Assembly: GCA_023386495.1 (NCBI GenBank)
Contig: JAEWJS010000124.1
Span: 1-35,076 of the forward strand
Origin: Bacillota bacterium
Lineage (GTDB): Bacteria > Bacillota > Bacilli > Paenibacillales > Paenibacillaceae
Direction of reading: 5' to 3'
DNA: 35,076 bases
Part shown: piece after piece, positions 16,295 through 24,636 of the stretch
Position numbering within the stretch: position 1 is the stretch's first letter
How the letters are laid out: every line of letters starts with the position of its first letter
Position numbers and translations under genes: made by a program
The notes under the pieces: model-generated
Told to the model about the DNA's origin: nothing
The model's input: the letters and a program-made list of their open reading frames with translations, nothing else
Databases searched by the model: none

Positions 16295-17887
16295 ATGAGA
16301 ACGATCTTGATTGTGGACGATGAACGCAACATCCGGCTGGGAATCAAGGCCATCATCGAGCGCGAATATCCCGGCCGCTACGATATTGCATTGGCTTCGG
16401 GCGGTGAAGAGGCGCTGGAGGCCATTCAAGGGAGACGAATCGATATTGTCGTAACCGACATTCGGATGCCGGGCATGGACGGGATGACGCTGATTCGCCA
16501 TGCGTATGAGGCGCATCATCGGCCCGCCATCCTGATCTTGAGCGGGTATGACGAATTTCAATATGCGCGGGAAGCGATCAAGTACGAGGTGAAGGAATAT
16601 CTGCTCAAGCCGATTGTCCGGGAAGAGCTGCACGGCGCGATCGCCCGGATCGAGGAGGAGCTGACGCGTGCGGAGGAGACGGCAGGCTTGTTGAGTCAAG
16701 CCGGCCGTTATCGCTCGGATCTGGCGTCAAGCGTCTTGAACCAGATGTTCCTGCAAGCGGTACAGGGTGGCGGGGAGGACGTCGCCGGCATGCTGGAGCG
16801 GGCGGGCCTGCATAAGCTTGAGCCGGATTACGCGGTCGGGGTATTGAAGTTCGCAGGCGATGCGCGCCAATACGTCAAGGCCGAGGAATTCTTAGCGAGA
16901 CGCTACGAGCAGGAGAGCCGAACGTTCTGGACGGTAGACAAGGACGGCCAGCTGACGGTGGCATCGAGCGATCCCGATTGCTTCGCGGAGCTGATGGCTG
17001 ACTTGGCAGGCAAGACGGGCTCGCTCTACTTCATCGGCTTGAGCCGGCGCTCATCATCGGTGCTGGAGCTGCATGTCTTGTATCGACAGGCCAAGCAAGC
17101 GCTGAAGCGCAGCCTGCTTCAGCAGCATGCGGGCTCTGCCATACTGGTCTCCGCTGCGGGCGAGGGGGGCGCTGTGCCCGCCGCGCATGCGGTGCCGGTG
17201 GAGGACATTCGCCGATTGGGCAACCTGCTCGGCGCGGGCAAGGAGCAGGAGATCAAGAGCCTGCTGCTCCGCTTGTTCGATCTATCCGCCATCGGGGCGG
17301 GAGAGGACGGCATCGCATATATCGAGGAGGTCGGCCGGCTGCTGAACGAGCTCGTATTCGACCGCGTCTTCCACACGTACGGCGAAGAATCGGTCGAAGT
17401 GCTGAAGCTCTACAAGCGCGTCGGCAGCATCGATCATTATGCGACGGTGCAGGATTACTACCATGACGTCGAGAATCTGCTGATGCTCCTGTCCGACTAC
17501 ATCTGCAACATCAAATCGGTGCACGGCGAGCATAAGGAGATGCGCAAGGCGCTGCAATACATGCACGAGCACTATGCCAAGGATCTGAACATGACCGTCG
17601 TCTCGAACTATGTATCGCTCAACTACTCGTATTTCGGCCAGATTTTCAAGGAATATACCGGCGAGAGCTTCGTGAACGTCCTGAAGAAGATTCGCATCGA
17701 GAAGGCGAAGGAGCTGCTGGCGCGGACCGATGCGAAGGTGTACGAGATCGGGGAGATGGTGGGGTTCGACAATGCGAAGCATTTTAACCGCGTGTTCAAG
17801 GAGCTGGAGGGCGTGACCGCAATGGAGTACCGCACGCAGCAAGCGGCGATGCTGGGGCAGGCGCGAATGACGGAAGGGAGCAAATAG
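16295..17887 (+). CDS. YesN-like AraC-type response regulator
   Basis: 530 aa; GGAGGGG lies ten bases before ATG 16295, and the gene starts one base after the kinase stop. The receiver domain (1-120) has the acidic pair in IVDDER, phosphoacceptor D55 (VVTDIRMPGMDG), ILSGYDEF and LLKPI. A long, poorly conserved middle (~130-410) is typical of YesN proteins. Two AraC helix-turn-helix units occupy ~415-525, with LNMTVVSNYVSLNYSYFGQI and VYEIGEMVGFDNAKHFNRVF. It should activate the upstream transporter genes when phosphorylated. A strong terminator follows. Confidence 0.94.
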   Translation: MRTILIVDDERNIRLGIKAIIEREYPGRYDIALASGGEEALEAIQGRRIDIVVTDIRMPGMDGMTLIRHAYEAHHRPAILILSGYDEFQYAREAIKYEVKEYLLKPIVREELHGAIARIEEELTRAEETAGLLSQAGRYRSDLASSVLNQMFLQAVQGGGEDVAGMLERAGLHKLEPDYAVGVLKFAGDARQYVKAEEFLARRYEQESRTFWTVDKDGQLTVASSDPDCFAELMADLAGKTGSLYFIGLSRRSSSVLELHVLYRQAKQALKRSLLQQHAGSAILVSAAGEGGAVPAAHAVPVEDIRRLGNLLGAGKEQEIKSLLLRLFDLSAIGAGEDGIAYIEEVGRLLNELVFDRVFHTYGEESVEVLKLYKRVGSIDHYATVQDYYHDVENLLMLLSDYICNIKSVHGEHKEMRKALQYMHEHYAKDLNMTVVSNYVSLNYSYFGQIFKEYTGESFVNVLKKIRIEKAKELLARTDAKVYEIGEMVGFDNAKHFNRVFKELEGVTAMEYRTQQAAMLGQARMTEGSK

Positions 17888-17898
17888 AAGCGGCCCTG

Positions 17899-17939
17899 GA
17901 AGGGCGTTGGCGAGGGGCATTCTCTCGTCGGCGTCCTTC
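17899..17939 (+). terminator. Terminator of the sugar-uptake/sensing unit
   Basis: GAAGG...CCTTC close a stem of about 19 consecutive pairs, several of them G-U, around a three-base loop. TTGC follows. It starts 12 bases after the YesN-like stop. Confidence 0.7.
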
Positions 17940-18049
17940 TTGCATGAACGGCTGTGAAAAGTCGAATGATGGCAGTCAAAGCGCTTCCTTGGTCCTGTAG
18001 TGCGCCTGCTAGCGGCTCTGGTACAATAGTCCATGGGAGCGTGAACCAA

Positions 18050-19597
18050 ATGGACGTAATCAAGGCGTTGTTGACCAATTTGGCCGTGCTCGTGACTTGC
18101 GCATATCTGTTCAATCTCGGCTATAAATACGTGCTCACGCACGCATCTCATCCCGTGAAACAAGCGGCAGCCGTCATCATCTTCATCGTGGCCGGCTGGC
18201 TGACCATGCTGTTCGGCTCCCGCATTCACGAGACGGCGATATTCGACCTTCGGGTGCTGCCGATCGTATTCGGGACGCTGGTGTTCCGCGATCCGCGCCT
18301 CTTAATCGTCATCGGGACAGGCATCGGGTTGTTCCGGCTCACGCTGAACGGCATGAATTCCGCGGCCGTGGTCGGCTTCTCGAACGCGATCGTGATGGGG
18401 CTGGTCGCGGCGGCGCTCGTCGTCTGGTTCGGGCGCAGCGAATGGTCGTATGCCGCGAGGGCGGCGGTGGCCACGGTCGTGCTGAACACGGTGCAGATCG
18501 CGCTCATCGCGATGTTCGGCGTATTGCCTTGGCGCGAGTACTTATTCGAGATTGCCGTTATCACTTACCCGCTCGGCATCGTGCTATGCGGATTCTTCAT
18601 CGTCATCATCCGAGACTTCTACAAGGAGCAGCGGCGCGCGGACGAATTGCGCACGATGAATCTGCTGCTTCGGAGGCAGACGCGAGAGCTGCGCCAAGCG
18701 AAGCGTGAGCTGGAGGAGAAGGCGAGGCAGTTGCTGCTGGCTTCGCGTTACAAGTCGGAATTCATGGCGAATATGTCGCATGAGCTGAAGACGCCGCTGA
18801 ACAGCATCATTCTGCTATCGCAGTTGATCCTGGATAACGAAGAGCCGCGTGGCCGGAATCAACAGGAAGATATTCGCTATGCCGAGCTGATCCATGCGTC
18901 CGGCAATGACCTGCTGCAGCTGATTAACGATATTCTGGATCTATCCAAGGTAGAGGCGGGGAAAATGGACATCGTGCGCGAGACGGTGGCCGTCGAAGAC
19001 GCGGTGAACCTCTTGTACCATCAGTTCATGCCGATGGCGGAGCAGAAGAACGTGGCGTTCGTCGTCGAGGTAGGAGCCGATGTGCCTAAGCTGATCGAGT
19101 CCGACGGCTTGCGGATGAATCAGATTCTGCGCAACCTGCTCGCGAACGCCTTCAAATTCACGGAGCACGGCACGGTTCGTCTGGCGGTCTCGCTGCAAAT
19201 CGACGAGACGGAGCGGCAGCCGCAGCCGAAGCGCAGCCGCTCGGCGCCGCTGAGGGCGCGCAGGGCAGCCGCGGCAACCGATGCGGGCGCGGCCGCGGCC
19301 GTTCTCGGCGAGGCGGATGACGGCGGGATGCTGGAGGAGAAGCGATGGATCGCGTTCGCGGTGCATGATACGGGCATCGGGATCGAGGCGGACAAGCAAC
19401 GGATGATCTTCGAAGCGTTCCAGCAGGGCGACGGCGCGATCAACCGCAAGTACGGCGGGACCGGCCTGGGATTGTCGATCAGCGAGCAGTTGGCACGGCT
19501 CTTAGGCGGCGATCTAAGTCTGCGCAGCGAGAAGGGCGCAGGCAGCGTATTCACGCTTCGCCTGCCGGCTGCGGCCGTCGGAGACGGATCTGCTTGA
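18050..19597 (+). CDS. Membrane histidine kinase with 5TMR-LYT-like sensor (orphan)
   Basis: 515 aa from ATG 18050, nine bases after GGGAGC; longer upstream frames lack a site. Five or six hydrophobic helices (1-185) include the LYT-type phrases FGSRIHETAIFDLRVLPIVF and TLVFRDPRLL. A coiled coil (~190-235) follows, then a HisKA domain with FMANMSHELKTPLNS (H244) and HATPase motifs NLLANAFKF, DTGIGI and GGTGLGLSI. Between the N and G1 boxes a ~45-residue Arg/Ala-rich insertion (~386-430) interrupts the ATP-binding fold. No response regulator is adjacent. It follows the terminator of the sugar unit, so it is transcribed on its own. Confidence 0.9.
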   Translation: MDVIKALLTNLAVLVTCAYLFNLGYKYVLTHASHPVKQAAAVIIFIVAGWLTMLFGSRIHETAIFDLRVLPIVFGTLVFRDPRLLIVIGTGIGLFRLTLNGMNSAAVVGFSNAIVMGLVAAALVVWFGRSEWSYAARAAVATVVLNTVQIALIAMFGVLPWREYLFEIAVITYPLGIVLCGFFIVIIRDFYKEQRRADELRTMNLLLRRQTRELRQAKRELEEKARQLLLASRYKSEFMANMSHELKTPLNSIILLSQLILDNEEPRGRNQQEDIRYAELIHASGNDLLQLINDILDLSKVEAGKMDIVRETVAVEDAVNLLYHQFMPMAEQKNVAFVVEVGADVPKLIESDGLRMNQILRNLLANAFKFTEHGTVRLAVSLQIDETERQPQPKRSRSAPLRARRAAAATDAGAAAAVLGEADDGGMLEEKRWIAFAVHDTGIGIEADKQRMIFEAFQQGDGAINRKYGGTGLGLSISEQLARLLGGDLSLRSEKGAGSVFTLRLPAAAVGDGSA

Positions 19598-19646
19598 GCG
19601 GTGCGGCGGCTGTGACGATCATGGTTGGATAATGGGGAGGAAGGTG

Positions 19647-20189
19647 ATGGCTGCGATGGAGAGAGGTTGGATGGGGAAGCCGGCTGCGGATGAGTACCCG
19701 GGAATGGCTGAGCGGTACATTGGATTGGTGCCGGAGGGCAGTCTCGTCGAGACGCTCCGCAGCCAAGAGGCGGAGTTGCGCGGGCTGCTGGGCGGGCTGA
19801 CGGAAGAGCAGGCCGGCTATCGGTATGCGGAGGGCAAATGGAGCTTGCGTACGGTGGTGGGCCATGTCGTGGACCTGGAGCGGGTGTGGCAGTATCGGCT
19901 GCTGCGCATCGCGCGCGGGGATGTGCCGCCGGCATTCGTCGGTACGGACCGCGACGCGTTGGCGGCGAACTCGCCGCATGACCGGTTGCCGATGGCCGCC
20001 GTGCTGCGAGACTACTCGGCCGTGCGCGAATCGACCTTGAGCTTGCTCGCGCATCTAGGCGACGAAGCGATGCTGCGGCGCGGCGCGTTCAACGGCATCG
20101 AGCTCAGCGCGCGTGGGGCGGCGTATATTATAGCCGGGCATGAACGGCATCACATGAACGTGATTCGGGAGAAGTATCTGGCGTTGTGA
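19647..20189 (+). CDS. DinB-family (DinB_2/YfiT-like) putative metal-dependent protein
   Basis: 180 aa from ATG 19647, about six bases after GGAGG; ATG 19632 precedes that site. The four-helix DinB pattern is clear: LVETLRSQEAELRGLLGGL, then GKWSLRTVVGHVVDLERVWQ supplying the first histidine, and AGHERHHMNVIREKYL supplying the other two of the metal triad. Such proteins include YfiT-type hydrolases and bacillithiol or mycothiol-dependent transferases; which applies is unknown. It lies 49 bp after the histidine kinase stop and may be cotranscribed. Confidence 0.88.
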   Translation: MAAMERGWMGKPAADEYPGMAERYIGLVPEGSLVETLRSQEAELRGLLGGLTEEQAGYRYAEGKWSLRTVVGHVVDLERVWQYRLLRIARGDVPPAFVGTDRDALAANSPHDRLPMAAVLRDYSAVRESTLSLLAHLGDEAMLRRGAFNGIELSARGAAYIIAGHERHHMNVIREKYLAL

Positions 20190-20260
20190 GGGGATGGAGG
20201 CGGCATCCAACCGCTGTCGGGCCTGACGTCGGGGGCCTCTAGCCTCTACTGTAACGACAA

Positions 20261-20301
20261 AATGCGCTGACTAGCGAGCATTGCTCACTGGTCAGCGCAT
20301 T
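20261..20301. terminator. Bidirectional hairpin terminator; solo relative of the interspersed-repeat palindrome
   Basis: AATGCGCTGAC pairs with GTCAGCGCATT (20291-20301), and the stem continues inward with two mismatches around an ATT loop. It lies between the convergent DinB and SGNH genes and can stop both. Its 16-base arm, GCGCTGACTAGCGAGC, matches the hairpin arm of the 226-bp repeats at 13 of 16 positions. Confidence 0.7.
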
Positions 20302-20334
20302 TATGTTGTAGAGCAAGTACAGTGTCTAGGCACA

Positions 20335-21840
20335 TTACTCCGACGGCGACAGCACAAGCTTGTGCAGCCGTTCCGTCATCGGCGTGTACGCCGCATCCCA
20401 GCCGAGCGCTTCCGCCACGAACGCGAGCGGCACGTAGGTCGTGCCCCGCTCAAGCTTGGCGGGGTTCGGGATTGCGATCTCCTCGCCGTTCAGCAACCCC
20501 TTGTCGCTCGCCACAGCCATCGAGAGCTTGTCCTCGCCTCGCTTGAGCGTCAGCGTCTTGGTCGCCTGATCCCAGTCGAGACTGGCGCCAAGTACGTCGA
20601 TCGCTTCCTTGACCGGCACCATGAGTTCGCCTTCGCTCGCGATCTCGCGCTTGCTGAACGCTGCTGCCTGCTCTTGGTCGCCTTCACCGGCACGCACGAC
20701 GACTTCATACCTGTGCAGGCGATTCTCGCTGTCGACGACCGCTTGCTCCACCTGCTGTTGCAGCATCTCGTTCGTGACGTCCACATTGTCCGCCGTCACG
20801 AGATAATGCGGGTCGCGGCGTCCGATCGCTTCCGCAATCCACGTATTTACGTCCTGCGAGTGATGGGACATGTCCTTGTACAAGTCCAGATCGAACGTCC
20901 ACACCGCCTCCGTCTGAAAATCGTACACCTCCGCATTATTATGCTGGCTGAAGCGGTCGTGCATCCATTTTTTCATCGTGAGCTGGTTCTCGTACCGCTC
21001 CGGGTTCGTCTCCTTCCACACCACTTGGCGCAAAATGCTGTAAGGCGGATAGTAGAACTTGAATTCCACGTCCGGGTACGCCTTCACCAGCGATAGGATG
21101 TAGTTGTCGAAGCTGGCCTGAATGTCCTCGAGCGGATCTTCGTTCAGGCTGAAATACGCTTCCTCATTGCGCGCCTCCCGATAATGCTTCACGACGAGGA
21201 ACTCGCTGAACGCCGATGCGGCATGCCAATTGTACAGCGTCTCAAGGTCCTGAGCTTTGCCTGTGCGGACCTGTCTCGCCAGCCCCTTGAACAGCTGCTC
21301 GTACGTCGATTCGTTGAACCAGTACTTATAATCGTTCAGGAAGTTGTTGTCGTAGAGGTAGAACGGGAATGGCCCTTGGTCATCGCGCACGCCCGACTTC
21401 AGCGAGAAATAATCCAGTCCCCAGATTACGGTCTTCACCTTGCCGGTGTCGAGCGCGAGCTTCGCGATCTCGTAATGCTCGCCGGCTGTCGAGCCCCGAA
21501 TGGACAGCTTCATCGACTTGCCGCCGATTGCGGCATCCACCTTCGACGGGAGGAAGTTCTCCGTCATCGACGTGCCGATGATGATCGTGTCGTAATCGTA
21601 GTTCTTGGCGAGGCCCGGATTCTGGTAGCGCTGCTCGGTCGAGAATACCGGGCTGTACCATTCGGCCTTGCGGTACACCTGCAGCGGGTCGAGGACGAAC
21701 GCCGTCAGGACGAGCAGGGCGGAGAGCAGGATGCTGCCCGCGAGGAATGCTGCCAGCGTCTTCTTGTAGCGTGAATTGCGCCGTACGGGTCTGGCTTGTC
21801 CGGGAAGCGGCTTGCGGGTATCGGATGAAGTCGAGAACAT
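20335..21840 (-). CDS. SGNH/AlgJ-like acyltransferase partner fused to a copper-amine-oxidase-like N1 domain
   Basis: 501 aa; GGGAGG precedes ATG 21840, 18 bp after the MBOAT stop. A single membrane anchor (~28-50) is followed by an extracytoplasmic SGNH-type domain: TIIIGTSMTENF with nucleophile Ser91, then DMSHHS at ~321-326 as the Asp/His block. This matches AlgJ/AlgX/DltD-like partners of MBOAT proteins, which move an acyl group onto a surface polymer. Residues ~395-500 (EGELMVPVKEAIDVLGASLD and TTYVPLAFVAEALGWDA) are a Cu_amine_oxidN1-type domain, common on Paenibacillus surface proteins and probably binding the cell wall. The fusion is unusual. Confidence 0.82.
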   Translation of the reverse strand: MFSTSSDTRKPLPGQARPVRRNSRYKKTLAAFLAGSILLSALLVLTAFVLDPLQVYRKAEWYSPVFSTEQRYQNPGLAKNYDYDTIIIGTSMTENFLPSKVDAAIGGKSMKLSIRGSTAGEHYEIAKLALDTGKVKTVIWGLDYFSLKSGVRDDQGPFPFYLYDNNFLNDYKYWFNESTYEQLFKGLARQVRTGKAQDLETLYNWHAASAFSEFLVVKHYREARNEEAYFSLNEDPLEDIQASFDNYILSLVKAYPDVEFKFYYPPYSILRQVVWKETNPERYENQLTMKKWMHDRFSQHNNAEVYDFQTEAVWTFDLDLYKDMSHHSQDVNTWIAEAIGRRDPHYLVTADNVDVTNEMLQQQVEQAVVDSENRLHRYEVVVRAGEGDQEQAAAFSKREIASEGELMVPVKEAIDVLGASLDWDQATKTLTLKRGEDKLSMAVASDKGLLNGEEIAIPNPAKLERGTTYVPLAFVAEALGWDAAYTPMTERLHKLVLSPSE

Positions 21841-21857
21841 GAGCAGGTACGCCTCCC

Positions 21858-23255
21858 TTAGAAATTGAAGTACAGGAATTCGGTGATGCGGTTAAAATAC
21901 ATCAGCGAGATAATGAACAGCACGGCCATCGCGATTCCGACTTTCCAGCCTGGGCGAAAATCGCGTTCGCGCTCAGAGGAGTTGCGGGTGAAGAGCACGA
22001 TCGGCAGGAAAATCGCAATGAGCGCAATCGCGAACAGGTGACCGCGCGCCTCGCCGAGCACGATGCCGTTCATGCCGGCCATCCCCTTCAAGATGCGCGT
22101 TGCCTGCGTCCAGCTCTCCGCGCGGAAGAACACCCAGGTCACGTTGATGAACATGAACGTAATGAACCACGCGAGCCACATCGGCATCGGGCGCGCCCAC
22201 TTCGTCCAGAGGCGATGCACGATCTGCGCCGCGCCGTGCAGGAAGCCCCAGAACAGGAACGTCCAGCCCGCGCCGTGCCAGATGCCGCCGATGACGAACG
22301 TCAGCATCAGGTTGCGCAGCGTCTTGAACTCGCCCTTGCGGTTGCCGCCGAGCGGGATGTACAGGTAGTCGCGCAGCCAGCGGCTGAGCGTCATATGCCA
22401 GCGGCGCCAGAAGTCCTGAATGCTGAGCGCCTTGTACGGCGAGTTGAAGTTCTGCGGCAGCCGGATGTTGAACAAGAGGGCGATGCCGATCGCCATGTCC
22501 GTGTATCCGCTGAAGTCGAAATACAGCTGGAACGTGTAAGACAGCGAAGCGACCCAGGAATCCACGAACGTATGCGCCTCGCGGAACCCGTCATTGGCGA
22601 ACTCCGCGAACGTGTCCGCGATGACGACTTTTTTGAACAGGCCGATGCAGAATACATACGCGCCTGCGGCTGCGTTCTTCCAGTTCCACAGCTTGGCGCG
22701 CGGACGGTCGAACTGCGGCATCATCTCGCCGTGGTGCAGAATCGGGCCGGCGATGAGGTGCGGGTAGAACGTAACGAACAGGATGTAATTAACGATATTG
22801 TATTCCTTGGCTTTGCCCTTGTAGGCGTCCACGAGAAAAGCGATCTGCGTGAACGTGAAGAAGCTGATCCCGAGCGGCAGCACGAGCTGGAGCAGCGGGA
22901 CGGCGCTGCCGGTGAGCGCATTGACGTTCTCGAGCAGGAAGTCGGCATACTTATAGTAGCCGAGCAGCAGCAAGTTGCCCAAGATGCCTAACGTGAGCAG
23001 CAGCTTCTTCCGTCGGTGAAGGCGTGACTGCGGCTCTGAGGCGGCCTGCAGGAGCCGTCCGACCAAGTAGTTGAAGCCGATCGAAGCGAGAATGAGCGGG
23101 ACGTATTTGACGTCCCACCAGCCGTAGAACACCAGCGACGCGAGCGCGAGCCATACCTTGGCCGCATACGTCAGGCGGAAGCGATTCAGCAGGAAGTAGC
23201 CGGTCACCGTAACAGGGAAGAAAGCGAATATGAATACGTATGAGTTAAACAGCAT
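21858..23255 (-). CDS. MBOAT-family O-acyltransferase, AlgI-like
   Basis: 465 aa from ATG 23255; the ribosome site is weak (AGAGGA, ~14 bases away). It has about ten membrane helices and the MBOAT signatures FWRRWHMTLSRWLRDYLYIP, LGGNR and IGGIWHGAGWTFLFWG (active-site His ~327). AlgI/DltB-type proteins pass acyl groups from a cytoplasmic donor through the membrane to an extracellular SGNH partner. That partner is the next gene. The polymer acylated (secondary wall polymer, exopolysaccharide or other) cannot be told, since no glycan synthesis genes are near. Confidence 0.93.
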   Translation of the reverse strand: MLFNSYVFIFAFFPVTVTGYFLLNRFRLTYAAKVWLALASLVFYGWWDVKYVPLILASIGFNYLVGRLLQAASEPQSRLHRRKKLLLTLGILGNLLLLGYYKYADFLLENVNALTGSAVPLLQLVLPLGISFFTFTQIAFLVDAYKGKAKEYNIVNYILFVTFYPHLIAGPILHHGEMMPQFDRPRAKLWNWKNAAAGAYVFCIGLFKKVVIADTFAEFANDGFREAHTFVDSWVASLSYTFQLYFDFSGYTDMAIGIALLFNIRLPQNFNSPYKALSIQDFWRRWHMTLSRWLRDYLYIPLGGNRKGEFKTLRNLMLTFVIGGIWHGAGWTFLFWGFLHGAAQIVHRLWTKWARPMPMWLAWFITFMFINVTWVFFRAESWTQATRILKGMAGMNGIVLGEARGHLFAIALIAIFLPIVLFTRNSSERERDFRPGWKVGIAMAVLFIISLMYFNRITEFLYFNF

Positions 23256-23417
23256 GCGATGCGGTCACGTCCTCTGTCGATTTGAGTACAAGTATATCGA
23301 ATTTGGGGGCATCCGACAATTTAGATGTGCGGCTGGGAATGGAATCGGCTCGTGTGGGCGACAATAACGGGGCGAGTGACGTAGGTGAGGGCGGGAAAAT
23401 TTTGCGGAGAAAATCGC

Positions 23418-23446
23418 TTGACTTTTATTTCGAAACTCGGTATTCT
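23418..23446 (+). promoter_or_regulatory. SigA-type promoter of tRNA-Thr
   Basis: TTGACT (23418-23423), a 17-bp spacer and TATTCT (23441-23446) stand about 31 bp before the tRNA. Confidence 0.75.
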
Positions 23447-23477
23447 ATAAAAGTCGCTTGAAGCACTACGACATCTT

Positions 23478-23553
<76 letters not shown>

Positions 23554-23570
23554 TTCACTTTACAGACACG

Positions 23571-23606
23571 GCGCGGTTTTCCGGAATACGGGAACCGCGC
23601 TTTTTT
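23571..23606 (+). terminator. tRNA-Thr terminator
   Basis: GCGCGGTT and AACCGCGC form an 8-bp stem with an inner CCG/CGG pair, followed by TTTTTT. It starts 18 bases after the tRNA. Confidence 0.9.
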
Positions 23607-23712
23607 GCGTTGCGCGGGCGATCCCTTCTGTTCACGCCTTCGTATCATGTACAATAGAAGCAGTAAAGTTGGAAAATGCCGAGATCGTGGGACGGAGACG
23701 GAGGGACGCCGA

Positions 23713-23920
23713 ATGGAGCAGACGGACCGCGTACGCGAGCTGGAGATCATGAAGGAGATCGCGGAGACGATCAACCGTGCCAATGAGCTGGGCTGCAGCC
23801 TGCGACATTACGGAGAAGACGGCGAAGACGCATGTCAGCAATATTCTGGGTAAGCTGGGTCTGGCCGACCGCACGCAGGCGGCGCTGTTCGCGGTGAAGC
23901 ATGGCATCGCGGAGAATTGA
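23713..23920 (+). pseudogene. Deletion scar fusing the start of a GAF-type sensor kinase to the end of a LuxR/NarL response regulator
   Basis: From ATG 23713, with GGAGGG upstream, the frame encodes EQTDRVRELEIMKEIAETIN and RANELG, which look like the first residues of a GAF-containing sensor kinase. Near 23803-23810 the homology switches to another frame. That frame (through 23918-23920 TGA) encodes ITEKTAKTHVSNILGKLGL and ADRTQAALFAVKHGIAEN, the second half of a LuxR helix-turn-helix. The simplest reading is one deletion that removed most of a kinase-regulator operon and left both ends out of frame. The annotated-looking ORF that stops at 23853 is therefore not a gene in its own right. Confidence 0.8.
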
Positions 23921-23930
23921 CCGAGATCGG

Positions 23931-23952
23931 CCATCGGTCGTACGACCGATGG
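23931..23952. repeat. Perfect 22-bp palindrome after the LuxR remnant
   Basis: CCATCGGTCG followed by TACGACCGATGG is its own reverse complement. It begins 10 bases after the remnant's stop. It may be the old operon's terminator stem, though without a T tract, or an operator for the next gene. Confidence 0.6.
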
Positions 23953-24049
23953 CGTAGGGGCAACCTTCCTAATTGCCGATAGGAACCGGACGGCGCGGGG
24001 TATACAATCATTGTAAAGAACCGGATGAACATACCGGCATAGGAGAGGG

Positions 24050-24616
24050 ATGAAGATGATGAACGTCTTATTCGTATCTGGCAGCAACCGCAGCGGCGCG
24101 ACGAGCGCGAAGCTGCTGCGTTACATGGCATCGGTTGCGAAGCATAGAGGTGCCGAACCGATCATGATCGATCTATGGGAGAATCCGATTCCGTTCTACA
24201 GCCCGGATGCCGCCCCTTCCGACTCGAATCTGGAGGCGCTACTGCAGGCGGCGCAGGATGCCGATGCGATCGTGCTCGGAGGACCGGAATATCACGGATC
24301 GATATCCGGCGTGCTGAAGAATGCGTTGGACTTCATGGGCTCGGTCCACTTCTCCGGCAAGCCGGTCCTGTCCGTCAGCTCGTCTGGCGGCGCGGTGGCG
24401 GTCGCGTCTTTGACGCAACTGCAAGCGATGGTGCGTAACCTGCACGGCGTCAATTCGCCGGAATGGGTATCCATCGGCGGCGAGCAGCGGCAATTCGCGC
24501 CGGACGGGGTTCCCGTGCACGAAGCGGTGCGAACGCGTTCCGAACGCGCAATCAATACGCTGCTGTCGCTAGCGCAAGCGCTCCGCAAGGATAGCGCAGC
24601 GCATACGCGCACATAG
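24050..24616 (+). CDS. NADPH-dependent FMN reductase-family oxidoreductase
   Basis: 188 aa at most. AGGAGAGGG runs straight into ATG 24050, and ATG 24056 or 24059 (MNVLFVSGSNRSGATS) is better spaced, so the real start may be six to nine bases later. Flavodoxin-like fold: phosphate loop SGSNRSGATS near the N terminus and the FMN-contacting GGPEYHGSISGVLKNALDFM at ~85-104, the signature of PF03358 enzymes such as azoreductases and chromate or quinone reductases. It is cytosolic, reducing quinones or azo compounds with NAD(P)H; the substrate is unknown. The VOC gene follows after 20 bp and is probably cotranscribed. Confidence 0.9.
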   Translation: MKMMNVLFVSGSNRSGATSAKLLRYMASVAKHRGAEPIMIDLWENPIPFYSPDAAPSDSNLEALLQAAQDADAIVLGGPEYHGSISGVLKNALDFMGSVHFSGKPVLSVSSSGGAVAVASLTQLQAMVRNLHGVNSPEWVSIGGEQRQFAPDGVPVHEAVRTRSERAINTLLSLAQALRKDSAAHTRT

Positions 24617-24636
24617 GCGCAGAAGAGGCGGAGCCT

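Noticed and set aside
14683..16356. 557-codon open frame on the minus strand
   Set aside because: It is antisense to the YesM-like kinase, with the same compositional signature and no recognisable domain.
22038..22991. 317-codon open frame on the plus strand
   Set aside because: It is antisense to the MBOAT gene, whose motifs are unmistakable; the plus frame is Arg/Glu-rich and featureless.
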